Shown in pieces: positions 1-7,106 of a DNA stretch of 7,225 nucleotides (its first letter is position 1; every line of letters begins with the position of its first letter). The translations under genes were made by a program, and so were the position numbers. The stretch spans positions 1-7,225 of the forward strand of contig CAAECT010000111.1 in assembly GCA_900754435.1 (NCBI GenBank), in the 5' to 3' direction. Under the pieces are notes generated by a model. That model was not told the origin of the DNA. It saw only the letters and a list, made by a program, of their open reading frames with translations, and did no database searches. The stretch is from an uncultured Collinsella sp. Lineage in GTDB: Bacteria > Actinomycetota > Coriobacteriia > Coriobacteriales > Coriobacteriaceae.

Positions 1-1319
1 CCAGGAACGACGATCAGCAGGCCAAACAGACCGGAAACGCCCTGAGAAACCGTGCCGATGTGAAGCAGCGCCGCGAGCGCGCCGCCAAATCCGGCACCCA
101 GGCAGGCCGTCACAAACGGACGAACGAGCGGCAGCGTAACAGCATACATCAGAGGCTCGCCCACACCCAGGATTCCAACGGGAATGGACTCTGCGACGTA
201 CTTCTTGAGCTTGGCGTTCTTGGTCTTAAAGTACAGCGCCAAACCGGCACCGACCTGGCCGCCGCCAGCCATCATAAGGATGGGAAGCAGGTAATTGATA
301 CCCTTGGTAGCGCCGTCGGGATCGTTGAGCATAGCGTGGATCGGCGTGAGCGCCTGATGCAGGCCGACGGAAACCAGCGGCAAGAAGCCTGCCGACAGGA
401 TATAGCCGCCCAGGACGCCCAGCTTCTCGAAGATAAAGGTCAAAACGCTAAAGATGGCAGTCGTCAGCCATGCACCAACCGGCTGGATGACGAGCATCAG
501 AGCAAAGGCGCCGATGATGAGCACCAGCAGCGGGGACAAGAACGTGTCGAGTGCGTTGGGCATAACCTTGCGAATCTGACGCTCCATCCAGGCAAAAAAT
601 GCGCCAGCGATGAGAGCCGCGATCATGCCGCCCGCTGCGGGGTTGTACTGCGCATTGGTGAGCGGCAGCAGAATGGCAGTGGCAGGATCAGCCGCGCCAG
701 GCGCAAGCAGGGGCATGGCACTGTTGGCGATGCACATCATGCCGGCGATGCCGCCCAGCGCAGCGGAGCCACCAAACTCACGTGCCGCGTTATAACCCAC
801 CAAGATGGGCAGATAGGCGAACAGGGCCCAGCCCATGGAACGAATGCCCTGGTACCACCACTCGCCTGCAAGCGCGCCTGCCGTCGAGACGTTAATGACG
901 TTGCAGATACCGTTGATGAGGCCAGCCGCAATGATGCCGGGAAGCAGGGCGACGAAGACATTGGAAATCTTCTTGAGGAAGGCCTGAACCGGCTTGGACT
1001 CGTACTTGGCCTTCTGCGCGGCCTTGTTCGTGGCCGCAGCGTCAACCACGCTCTCGTCGGCAACGCCTTTCGCAAGGCCGGTGAGCTTGGAGAACTCCTC
1101 GAGCACCTTATTCACCTTGCCCGGACCCAGCACGATCTGCATCGTGTCGTCCTCGACCAGGCCCATCACGCCGTCGAGCGCCTTAATGCCCTCCGTGTCG
1201 ACGTTGCCCGCGTCTTTGACGGTCACGCGCAGGCGCGTCATGCACGCCGCGTTTGCTAGCACGTTGTCTTTACCGCCCAAAAGATCCAGCAGCTTTTGAG
1301 CCAGCTCTTTGTTCGTCAT
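1..1319 (-). CDS. murP: PTS EIIBC component, N-acetylmuramic acid-specific (MurP), 3' end outside window
   Basis: Membrane permease of the phosphotransferase system, expected to import N-acetylmuramic acid and release it inside as the 6-phosphate. The 439 visible residues open with a EIIB domain (about residues 1-80). Its phosphorylatable cysteine is Cys26 in the motif CMTRLRV. After a linker rich in Ala and Lys, a hydrophobic EIIC domain runs from about residue 110 to the window edge. The motif GVGEPLMYAVTLPL, near residues 384-397, is the sugar-binding GEP loop in the form I associate with MurP. The E. coli protein is about 474 residues, so only a few tens of residues should be missing unless an EIIA domain follows; none is visible. 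The ATG at 1317-1319 has a strong AAGGAGG upstream (1324-1330). It lies 57 nt downstream of murQ on the same strand, which supports the MurNAc assignment. The adjacent family members for GlcNAc, sucrose or trehalose are less likely because of that neighbour. Confidence 0.88.
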   Translation of the reverse strand, partial: MTNKELAQKLLDLLGGKDNVLANAACMTRLRVTVKDAGNVDTEGIKALDGVMGLVEDDTMQIVLGPGKVNKVLEEFSKLTGLAKGVADESVVDAAATNKAAQKAKYESKPVQAFLKKISNVFVALLPGIIAAGLINGICNVINVSTAGALAGEWWYQGIRSMGWALFAYLPILVGYNAAREFGGSAALGGIAGMMCIANSAMPLLAPGAADPATAILLPLTNAQYNPAAGGMIAALIAGAFFAWMERQIRKVMPNALDTFLSPLLVLIIGAFALMLVIQPVGAWLTTAIFSVLTFIFEKLGVLGGYILSAGFLPLVSVGLHQALTPIHAMLNDPDGATKGINYLLPILMMAGGGQVGAGLALYFKTKNAKLKKYVAESIPVGILGVGEPLMYAVTLPLVRPFVTACLGAGFGGALAALLHIGTVSQGVSGLFGLLIVVP

Positions 1320-1376
1320 AACTCCTCCTTGTATTGGATATCTCGTCTGGATGTCATATCAGCTCACACCGCGCAC

Positions 1377-2300
<924 letters not shown>

Positions 2301-2306
2301 TTCATT

Positions 2307-2312
2307 CACCTC
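2307..2312 (-). promoter_or_regulatory. murQ ribosome binding site overlapping the murR stop
   Basis: GAGGTG sits 6 nt before the murQ ATG and shares bases with the TGA stop of murR (2311-2313). The two genes are only 10 nt apart. This arrangement fixes the murQ start and points to translational coupling between the regulator and the etherase. Confidence 0.75.
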
Positions 2313-3162
2313 ATCTTTCCTGTTTCTCGATGTAGTTTTGCTTAATGACATGCGTCGCCCGTTCGTAGTCGCTGGCAACGTAAGCAGCGTACAGGGCATC
2401 GACAACCATAAGCTGGGCCATACGCGAAGCCATGGCACCGCTGCGGACCAAGGGTTCACTCGCGGCGACGCCGAGCACGGCATCGGCCATGGTGGCAAGC
2501 TTGGATGATCCATCTACTTTGGTAACGGCCACAACGGGACAGTTGTGACGTTGAGCCTCGACGGTGCAGTCCAGCACCTCTTGCGTCAAGCCCGAGTAGC
2601 TAAAGGCGATTGCCATATCGCCCTCATGCATGTTCTTGGCACATAAGAGCTGATCATGCCAGTCGTCGTACAGATGGCACTCTTTGTCGACACGCATGAG
2701 CTTTTGCGCCAGGTCGTGCGCGACCAAACGAGAGGCACCAATACCGAACAGATTGACCGCGCGTGCCCGCTTAAGACGGGCCGCGCATCGCTCCAAGACG
2801 GTGTAATCGAGCGTTCGCGCCGTCGCCTCGATCGTGCGCACGTTGCTTTTCATCACCTTCCCCACGATACGTTCGACGCTGTCATCCATGGAGATGTCCT
2901 CGAGGGCTACGTCTTTCTTGTCACCTAAGAGCGCCAGCTCGGCAATCAGTTCGCGCTGGAACTCCTTGTAGCCCGCAAAACCCAAACGCTTGCAAAAGCG
3001 CAAAATGCTCGAGGGCGAGGAGAACGTGACATCGGCAAGACCGCGGACGGACAGCCCGACCACCTCGTGCGGATGAGCGCTTACATATGCGATGACATTG
3101 CGTTCCGCCGGGCACGCGCTGAGCTCACGCTCGCGAAGCCGCAAAAGCAATCCGTTTGCCAT
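2311..3162 (-). CDS. murR: RpiR-family transcriptional regulator, probable MurNAc-6-P-responsive repressor (MurR)
   Basis: A 283-residue regulator with the two-domain layout of the RpiR family. An N-terminal helix-turn-helix (about residues 1-77) contains the recognition region SSPSSILRFCKRLGFAGYKE at residues 48-67. A sugar-phosphate-binding SIS domain follows at about residues 125-260, with LFGIGASRLVAHDLAQKL at 138-155 and AFSYSGLTQEVLD at 186-198. In E. coli, MurR represses murQP and responds to MurNAc-6-phosphate; the same role is inferred here from its place as first gene before murQ and murP on the same strand. The start is the ATG at 3160-3162, 8 nt after a GGAGG (3171-3175). A GTG three codons upstream is in frame but lies inside that Shine-Dalgarno sequence, so it is unlikely to be used. 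Family membership is secure; the exact ligand is inferred from context. Confidence 0.88.
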   Translation of the reverse strand: MANGLLLRLRERELSACPAERNVIAYVSAHPHEVVGLSVRGLADVTFSSPSSILRFCKRLGFAGYKEFQRELIAELALLGDKKDVALEDISMDDSVERIVGKVMKSNVRTIEATARTLDYTVLERCAARLKRARAVNLFGIGASRLVAHDLAQKLMRVDKECHLYDDWHDQLLCAKNMHEGDMAIAFSYSGLTQEVLDCTVEAQRHNCPVVAVTKVDGSSKLATMADAVLGVAASEPLVRSGAMASRMAQLMVVDALYAAYVASDYERATHVIKQNYIEKQER

Positions 3163-3168
3163 CTCAAA

Positions 3169-3176
3169 CACCTCCG
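3169..3176 (-). promoter_or_regulatory. murR ribosome binding site that decides the start codon
   Basis: CGGAGGTG is positioned correctly for the ATG at 3160-3162 and physically includes the competing in-frame GTG (3169-3171). This supports the 283-residue protein over a version three residues longer. Confidence 0.7.
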
Positions 3177-3196
3177 TTGAGAAGAATTAAAGACCA

Positions 3197-3209
3197 ACGA
3201 ACGATTCGT
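3197..3209. promoter_or_regulatory. Candidate operator palindrome upstream of murR
   Basis: ACGAACGATTCGT is a perfect 5-bp inverted repeat (ACGAA/TTCGT) around a 3-bp centre, 35 nt before the murR start. A second inverted repeat, GTACCG (3208-3213) and CGGTAC (3231-3236), begins where this one ends. An RpiR-type dimer would bind a site of this kind, and autoregulation is common in the family. I could not identify convincing -35 and -10 hexamers nearby, so the operator role is inferred from position and symmetry only. Confidence 0.35.
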
Positions 3210-3261
3210 ACCGGATACAAACAGCTTTTGCGGTACATTGTGCCGCATCGTGGCGCACAAA

Positions 3262-3285
3262 GGGCGAGCGTTCTACCGCTCGCCC
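3262..3285 (-). terminator. Hairpin between the vanZ-like gene and murR, probable terminator
   Basis: A perfect 9-bp GC-rich stem, GGGCGAGCG and CGCTCGCCC, encloses a 6-nt loop. On the minus strand it is followed by TTTGTG, a weak T-tract. It lies about 80 nt after the stop of the vanZ-like gene and about 100 nt before murR, so it probably ends the vanZ transcript and insulates the MurNAc operon. A second short hairpin (3292-3305, TCCGA/TCGGA) lies just upstream of it in the direction of transcription. Confidence 0.6.
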
Positions 3286-3366
3286 CTCAAATCCGACCGC
3301 TCGGAAATACGCGCGACACAAAATAATTCAACAAGGTCGCATTATCAGAAACGGGTTTGTTACCGG

Positions 3367-3948
3367 CTAGCGCCTCGCATGGGCGCCGATCGGCCGAGTC
3401 GCACGGCGCACCAACGCCGCTGCCAGCAATACCAACAGCATGGCGGTGACATAGCCCGCAGCATCGAATCCTAAATCGATAACGTCGAAATGCCTGCCGG
3501 GGACAAAGATCTTATGTACCTGATCGCCAACGGAGCAGGCGGCGCAAAAGAGCAATACGGGCACGCAACGGGAGCATACGCTCCACGGACGCCTGGAAAG
3601 GCAAACCACGACCACGGAGGCGAATAATCCGACGAAGAAAAACTCTACGGTATGGGCAACGCGACGGACGTTTGTGCCCACCCACATGCGAATGGAAGCA
3701 AGTCGGCCAGACCGGACATTCGAGGCCGCCGAATCGGCGCCCCCGGTCATTCCGTTCTCTGTCTGGGCTTCACCCGTGGCATCAGCAGCCTGAACGCCCG
3801 TAGCCTGACCCTCCACCACACGCGCGGTGGACTCGCTCAGCAACGACGTCTCCACCGCATTTTGCTCCGTCAGCACCCAGATGCCCGCCAGCGTTGCAAC
3901 GAACAGAACAATTGCGGTCCATCCGATTATTTGTTTTACGCGCGCCAA
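3367..3948 (-). CDS. VanZ-family integral membrane protein
   Basis: A 193-residue membrane protein of the VanZ-like family. Members include VanZ of enterococcal resistance clusters, but most are uncharacterised. Membrane segments can be predicted at about residues 6-26, 101-118, 128-141 and 165-181. A polar, Ala/Gly/Thr/Glu-rich stretch at about 27-90 is probably outside the membrane. Family motifs are RRVAHTVEFFFVG (95-107, the AHxxEY region) and DQVHKIFVPGRHFDVIDLGF (142-161, equivalent to DExHQxFvPGR). Cys125/Cys128 and Cys135/Cys138 form two CxxC pairs in the middle, which I do not recall as a family feature. The start is a TTG at 3946-3948, 7 nt behind an excellent AGGAGG; no ATG or GTG is better placed. 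It appears to be a single-gene unit with its own terminator. A specific function, including any link to glycopeptide tolerance, cannot be claimed. Confidence 0.75.
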   Translation of the reverse strand: MARVKQIIGWTAIVLFVATLAGIWVLTEQNAVETSLLSESTARVVEGQATGVQAADATGEAQTENGMTGGADSAASNVRSGRLASIRMWVGTNVRRVAHTVEFFFVGLFASVVVVCLSRRPWSVCSRCVPVLLFCAACSVGDQVHKIFVPGRHFDVIDLGFDAAGYVTAMLLVLLAAALVRRATRPIGAHARR

Positions 3949-3955
3949 GGGCCAA

Positions 3956-3962
3956 CCTCCTT
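3956..3962 (-). promoter_or_regulatory. Strong ribosome binding site for the TTG-started VanZ-like gene
   Basis: AAGGAGG, preceded by a run of A, lies 7 nt before TTG at 3946-3948. It is the main reason for accepting a non-ATG start. Confidence 0.7.
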
Positions 3963-4053
3963 TTTTTGAATATCAGCGAGTGTAGCCCCAAATGGCATCG
4001 TCACCGTATCAAAATTTGAATCGCAACAGGAAGCGACAAAGCGACGCAAACCC

Positions 4054-4659
4054 CTACCCCGCCTCGCGCATCCAGCGATCGAACGTCCCCACGCACACGC
4101 CCAGGCACTTTGCTGCCTGGCTGCGGGTAATATCGCCTGCCTCATAGCTATCGCGCACCAGCTCAAACTGAGGAGGGCACGGCTTGCGAGGTCGACCGAA
4201 ACGAACCCCTCGCGCCCGCGCCGCTGCAATTCCCTCCGCTTGGCGCCGATGGATATTCTCGCGCTCCACCTGCGCCACGTAGCTCAGCAGTTGCAGCACA
4301 ATATCGGCAATCAGGGTGTTGGTCACATCCGGCGCGCCGCTGGCCCTGACGCGCGTGTCAAGCAATGGCATGTCCAACACCACAATGGCAACCCCGAGCT
4401 CCTTGGTAATGCGTCGCCATTCCTCAAGAATCTCGGAGTAATTACGGCCAAGTCGGTCGATAGAAAGAACCACCAGCACGTCCCCGTCTCCCAGGACGTG
4501 CAGCAGCTCGCGATAACGCGGTCGATCGAAGTCCTTGCCGCTCGCATGGTCGGCATAAATATTCGCCGAGCCCACGCCATAGGCGCCCAGCGCATCCAGC
4601 TGCCGATTAAGGTTCTGATCGCGCGAACTCACCCGCGCATAACCGTACACCGTCGCCAT
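4054..4659 (-). CDS. Small serine recombinase, resolvase/invertase family
   Basis: A site-specific DNA recombinase of 201 residues, near the usual size of the resolvase/DNA-invertase group (about 180-210). The catalytic domain (about residues 1-130) starts with YGYARVSSRDQNLNRQL (residues 5-21); Ser11 is the predicted nucleophile and Arg9 precedes it. Arg46 and the SIDRLGRN motif (Asp68, Arg69, Arg72) supply the other active-site residues. The long dimer-forming E helix (about 125-150, YVAQVERENIHRRQAEGIAAA) leads into FGRPRK (154-159) and a C-terminal helix-turn-helix (TRSQAAKCLGVCVGTFDRWM, 178-197). All key residues are present, so it looks active. The ATG at 4657-4659 matches where family members begin; a TTG ten codons upstream has no ribosome binding site. 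It stands alone between rnr and the vanZ-like gene, with no transposase or cargo beside it. Whether it resolves, inverts or mobilises DNA cannot be told. Confidence 0.9.
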   Translation of the reverse strand: MATVYGYARVSSRDQNLNRQLDALGAYGVGSANIYADHASGKDFDRPRYRELLHVLGDGDVLVVLSIDRLGRNYSEILEEWRRITKELGVAIVVLDMPLLDTRVRASGAPDVTNTLIADIVLQLLSYVAQVERENIHRRQAEGIAAARARGVRFGRPRKPCPPQFELVRDSYEAGDITRSQAAKCLGVCVGTFDRWMREAG

Positions 4660-4678
4660 CTCATCCCCGCTTTCTTGT

Positions 4679-4739
4679 AAACCTGCCAAAAGGGACAGGT
4701 TTATTTTGGTAGGTTTTACCTCTCAAATAGCAGGTAAGC
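4679..4739. repeat. Cluster of five ACCT-type half-sites upstream of the recombinase
   Basis: Copies in both orientations lie within 61 bp: AAACCTGCCAAAA (4679-4691, plus), TAAACCTGT (4695-4703, minus), AAACCTACCAAAA (4704-4716, minus), TTTTACCTCTC (4714-4724, plus) and GCTTACCTGC (4730-4739, minus). The first and third copies are a 13-bp inverted repeat with one mismatch and a 12-bp spacer. Resolvases commonly bind several such half-sites next to their own gene, both to recombine and to repress it, so this is a candidate res-like or autoregulatory region. That role is inferred. Confidence 0.5.
4698..4726 (-). promoter_or_regulatory. Candidate promoter for the recombinase
   Basis: TTGAGA (4721-4726, five of six matches to the -35 consensus) is followed after 17 nt by TAAACC (4698-4703, three of six matches to -10). 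The elements lie inside the half-site cluster, so a bound recombinase could block transcription. The weak -10 keeps confidence low. Confidence 0.3.
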
Positions 4740-4778
4740 GAGCGGCCGAGCAGACGGCAAGGTAGCCACGATTCAAAT

Positions 4779-4810
4779 GCGGAGGGCGGTCCCGAAAGGC
4801 CGCCCTCCGC
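4779..4810 (-). terminator. Hairpin after rnr, probable intrinsic terminator
   Basis: A perfect 11-bp stem, GCGGAGGGCGG with CCGCCCTCCGC, encloses a 10-nt loop and starts 25 nt after the rnr stop. The minus-strand transcript continues with ATTTGAAT, a poor U-tract, so termination may be partial or assisted. The plus-strand side continues with TCCCCC and would not terminate. Confidence 0.65.
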
Positions 4811-4835
4811 TCCCCCACCATGAGTCGGGATTTGG

Positions 4836-6971
4836 CTAATGGATAAGCTTAAAGTCCAAGTGCCCGCGCGTGGTATTGACGCGCGAGACCTCGACAATCA
4901 CGCGCTGACCCAGTTCATAGCGAGTCCCCGTGTCGGCGCCCGTCAGCGTAAGCGCGTCCTCGTCGAACTCGAACCACTCGTTGCCCAGGCTCTTGATCGA
5001 AACCAAGCCTTCGACCTGCGTTAGGTCCAAGCGCACAAAGAGGCCCATGCTGCTAACCCACGAGACGGTTCCGGCATAGCGCTCGCCCAGACGGTCCTCA
5101 TAGTACTGGGCAATCTTGATCTTTTGCGTCGCATGGCTGGCGGCATCTGCCGCGCGCTCGGCATCGCTGCATGCGCGGCAGATCTGCGGCAGAATGCGCG
5201 GCAGCGACTCGCGCCCCTTGCCGATCAGCCGCGGCGTACGCACCAAGGCGTCCTTGCCGCCGAGCTGCTCATAGGCCAACTGCAGTTTGAGCACGCGATG
5301 CACCACCAGATCGGGGTAGCGACGGATGGGACTCGTGAAGTGACAGTAGCACGGCGCGGCGAGCGCAAAGTGGCCCTCGTTGCGCGGCTTGTACAGCGCG
5401 CGCTGCATGCTGCGCAGAAGCAGCGTGTTGACGAGCGGTGCGTTGGCCGTACCGGCGGCAGCATCAACTGCAGCCTGCAGCTCATCGGGACTCCCCAGGG
5501 CAATACCGGCAGCACGACGATCGTCGATGATGCCTAGCTGCGCCAGCGCAACGGCGGCACCGTGCAGGCTATCGGGGCTTGGATCCTCATGCACGCGATA
5601 GCAGGCCTCGATATCACGGTCTGCCAGCCACTCTGCAACGCACTCGTTGGCGAGCAGCATGGCTTCCTCGATAAGCGACGTGGCACACGAACGCTCACGC
5701 GCCACAATCTGCACGGGTACTCCGTCCTCATCCAATAGAGCGCGAATCTCGGCCGTGTCAAAATCGACTGAGCCGCGGGCGCGACGAATACGACGGCGAA
5801 GTTCGGCGAGTTCGTTGGCGGCGACAAGGAAATCGCCGAGGTCGACGTTGTAGCCGCGGGCGGCCTCCTCGCACGCAAGACCGCGCTCAAGCGCTTCCTC
5901 GCGCGAGGTTTCGGCAGCCGCAACATCCTCGGCCGCACCCTCCAGCACCGAATACTCAACCGCACCGGCACGCACCAGCAGCGCCTCGGCGCCGTCATAG
6001 TCCATACGCACACGCGAGCGAATCACGCTGGGGTACGGATCGTAATGCCGCACGCGGCCCTGCGCATCAAGCTCGATATCGACGGTAAACGCCAGGCGGT
6101 CCTCGTCAGGGCGAAGCGAGCACAGGTCATTGGACAGGCGTTCGGGCAGCATGGGAAGCACGCGATCGGCCAGATACACCGATGTCGTACGATGACGAGC
6201 CTCAAGATCGATATGCCCGTCCCAAGCCACATAGTGTGAAACGTCGGCGATATGCACACCCAGCTTGTAGCCACCCTCGGGCGTGCGCTCCAACGAAATG
6301 GCATCGTCAAAGTCGCGCGCGTCGACTGGGTCGATCGTGATGACAAAGCGGTCGCGCAGATCGCGGCGGAGCGGGTCCTTAAGCGCCGCGGACACATCGA
6401 GCGAAAGCCCCTCGGCCTCGTCCAGCGCGGCCTCGGGATAGCTATCGGTATAGCCGTAACGCGCCATCACATATTGAACGCCCAAATCGGGCGCGTCATC
6501 TCCGCCAATGCGGCGTTCGATCGTCACGGTACCCGATTCCAGGCGCGTCGGGTAGGTCAAAATGCGCGCGACAACGGCATCACCCGGGTGAACGCCCAGA
6601 CGATCCGCCGAGGTATCCTCGGGCAGAATGAAGAAGTCGGCCTTCAAACGCGAATCGAGCGGCTCAATCACACCGAGCGGACCGGCGGTCTGGTACGTAC
6701 CCACTACGCTTATGGCTGCGCGCTCAACCACACCCTCGATCACGGCGCGCCGCTCACCGTGCGGGCTGTTCTTAATGCTCACGGCAACGGTATCGCCGTC
6801 CATGACCTCACGCTTGCCGCGACCCATGACCTTGTAGTCGCCATTCTCGGTTATGACATAGGCACTGTGCTCATGGAGCTGCACGCGCCCGGTCAGGCTC
6901 GGACGGCGTTCGCTGCGCACCGGCCCGCGCTTATTGCGAGCTCCACGCTTATGCTTGTTATTGCGCCCCAT
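4836..6971 (-). CDS. rnr: Ribonuclease R, 3'-to-5' exoribonuclease
   Basis: Processive 3'-to-5' exoribonuclease of the RNB family that degrades structured RNA in the cytoplasm and takes part in RNA quality control. The 711 residues run in this order: a basic N-terminal tail (10 Lys/Arg in residues 1-23), two cold-shock-like OB domains (about 25-70 and 80-145), the catalytic RNB domain (about 200-560) and a C-terminal S1 domain (about 629-709, starting GERYAGTVSWVSSMGLFVRL). The metal-binding motif DPVDARDFDDAIS places Asp214, Asp220, Asp222 and Asp223 opposite E. coli Asp272, 278, 280 and 281. HFTSPIRRYPDLVVHR (544-559) is the second RNB hallmark. It is shorter than E. coli RNase R (813) because the N-terminal winged-helix domain and the Lys-rich tail after S1 are missing. 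The start ATG (6969-6971) follows AGGAGG (6976-6981) at a short 4-nt spacing. RNase II is less likely given the two OB domains and context. Confidence 0.95.
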   Translation of the reverse strand: MGRNNKHKRGARNKRGPVRSERRPSLTGRVQLHEHSAYVITENGDYKVMGRGKREVMDGDTVAVSIKNSPHGERRAVIEGVVERAAISVVGTYQTAGPLGVIEPLDSRLKADFFILPEDTSADRLGVHPGDAVVARILTYPTRLESGTVTIERRIGGDDAPDLGVQYVMARYGYTDSYPEAALDEAEGLSLDVSAALKDPLRRDLRDRFVITIDPVDARDFDDAISLERTPEGGYKLGVHIADVSHYVAWDGHIDLEARHRTTSVYLADRVLPMLPERLSNDLCSLRPDEDRLAFTVDIELDAQGRVRHYDPYPSVIRSRVRMDYDGAEALLVRAGAVEYSVLEGAAEDVAAAETSREEALERGLACEEAARGYNVDLGDFLVAANELAELRRRIRRARGSVDFDTAEIRALLDEDGVPVQIVARERSCATSLIEEAMLLANECVAEWLADRDIEACYRVHEDPSPDSLHGAAVALAQLGIIDDRRAAGIALGSPDELQAAVDAAAGTANAPLVNTLLLRSMQRALYKPRNEGHFALAAPCYCHFTSPIRRYPDLVVHRVLKLQLAYEQLGGKDALVRTPRLIGKGRESLPRILPQICRACSDAERAADAASHATQKIKIAQYYEDRLGERYAGTVSWVSSMGLFVRLDLTQVEGLVSIKSLGNEWFEFDEDALTLTGADTGTRYELGQRVIVEVSRVNTTRGHLDFKLIH

Positions 6972-7048
6972 GGCGCCTCCTAACTATCGATTGCGAACTC
7001 CAAAGAGTCTACCCAAATGATTCGCTTTCCTGCCGTCCCCTAGGGATC

Positions 7049-7082
7049 AAAAAACGGGCCGCCCCATAAGAGACGACCCGTT
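7049..7082 (-). terminator. Intrinsic terminator downstream of ftsX
   Basis: Read on the minus strand, 12 base pairs (several G-U) form between AACGGGTCGTCT and GGGCGGCCCGTT around the loop CTTATG, and the stem runs into six consecutive T. It lies 24 nt after the ftsX stop and before rnr, so ftsX and rnr are probably separate transcription units. Confidence 0.85.
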
Positions 7083-7106
7083 GGAAGGGATGAATTCCAG
7101 GCATGC

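Noticed and set aside
60..1259. Open frame of 399 codons on the plus strand
   Set aside because: It lies fully antisense to murP, has no ribosome binding site and resembles no known protein; long antisense frames are common opposite genes with GC-rich third positions.
2301..2513. A 71-codon N-terminal extension of murQ
   Set aside because: It overlaps the end of murR in another frame, and the ATG at 2298-2300 has a good SD and gives a protein of the normal family length.
3163..3171. GTG start for murR three codons upstream
   Set aside because: The GTG is part of the Shine-Dalgarno sequence for the downstream ATG and has no SD of its own.
4026..4051. Short tandem AAGCGAC repeat downstream of the recombinase
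   Set aside because: Only two 7-base copies, direct rather than inverted, with no flanking structure; not evidence for a terminator or an attachment site.
4660..4689. TTG start for the recombinase ten codons upstream
   Set aside because: There is no ribosome binding site before it, and it would add residues that resolvases do not have; the codons also fall in the repeat cluster.
4741..4820. Possible tRNA or tmRNA 3' end on the plus strand (TTCAAAT loop-like motif and a CCACCA)
   Set aside because: The flanks of TTCAAAT do not form a T stem, no acceptor partner is found, and the hairpin between them fits a terminator for rnr.
6252..6983. Open frame of 243 codons on the plus strand
   Set aside because: It is antisense to the conserved N-terminal half of rnr, with no recognisable domain and no plausible start signal.
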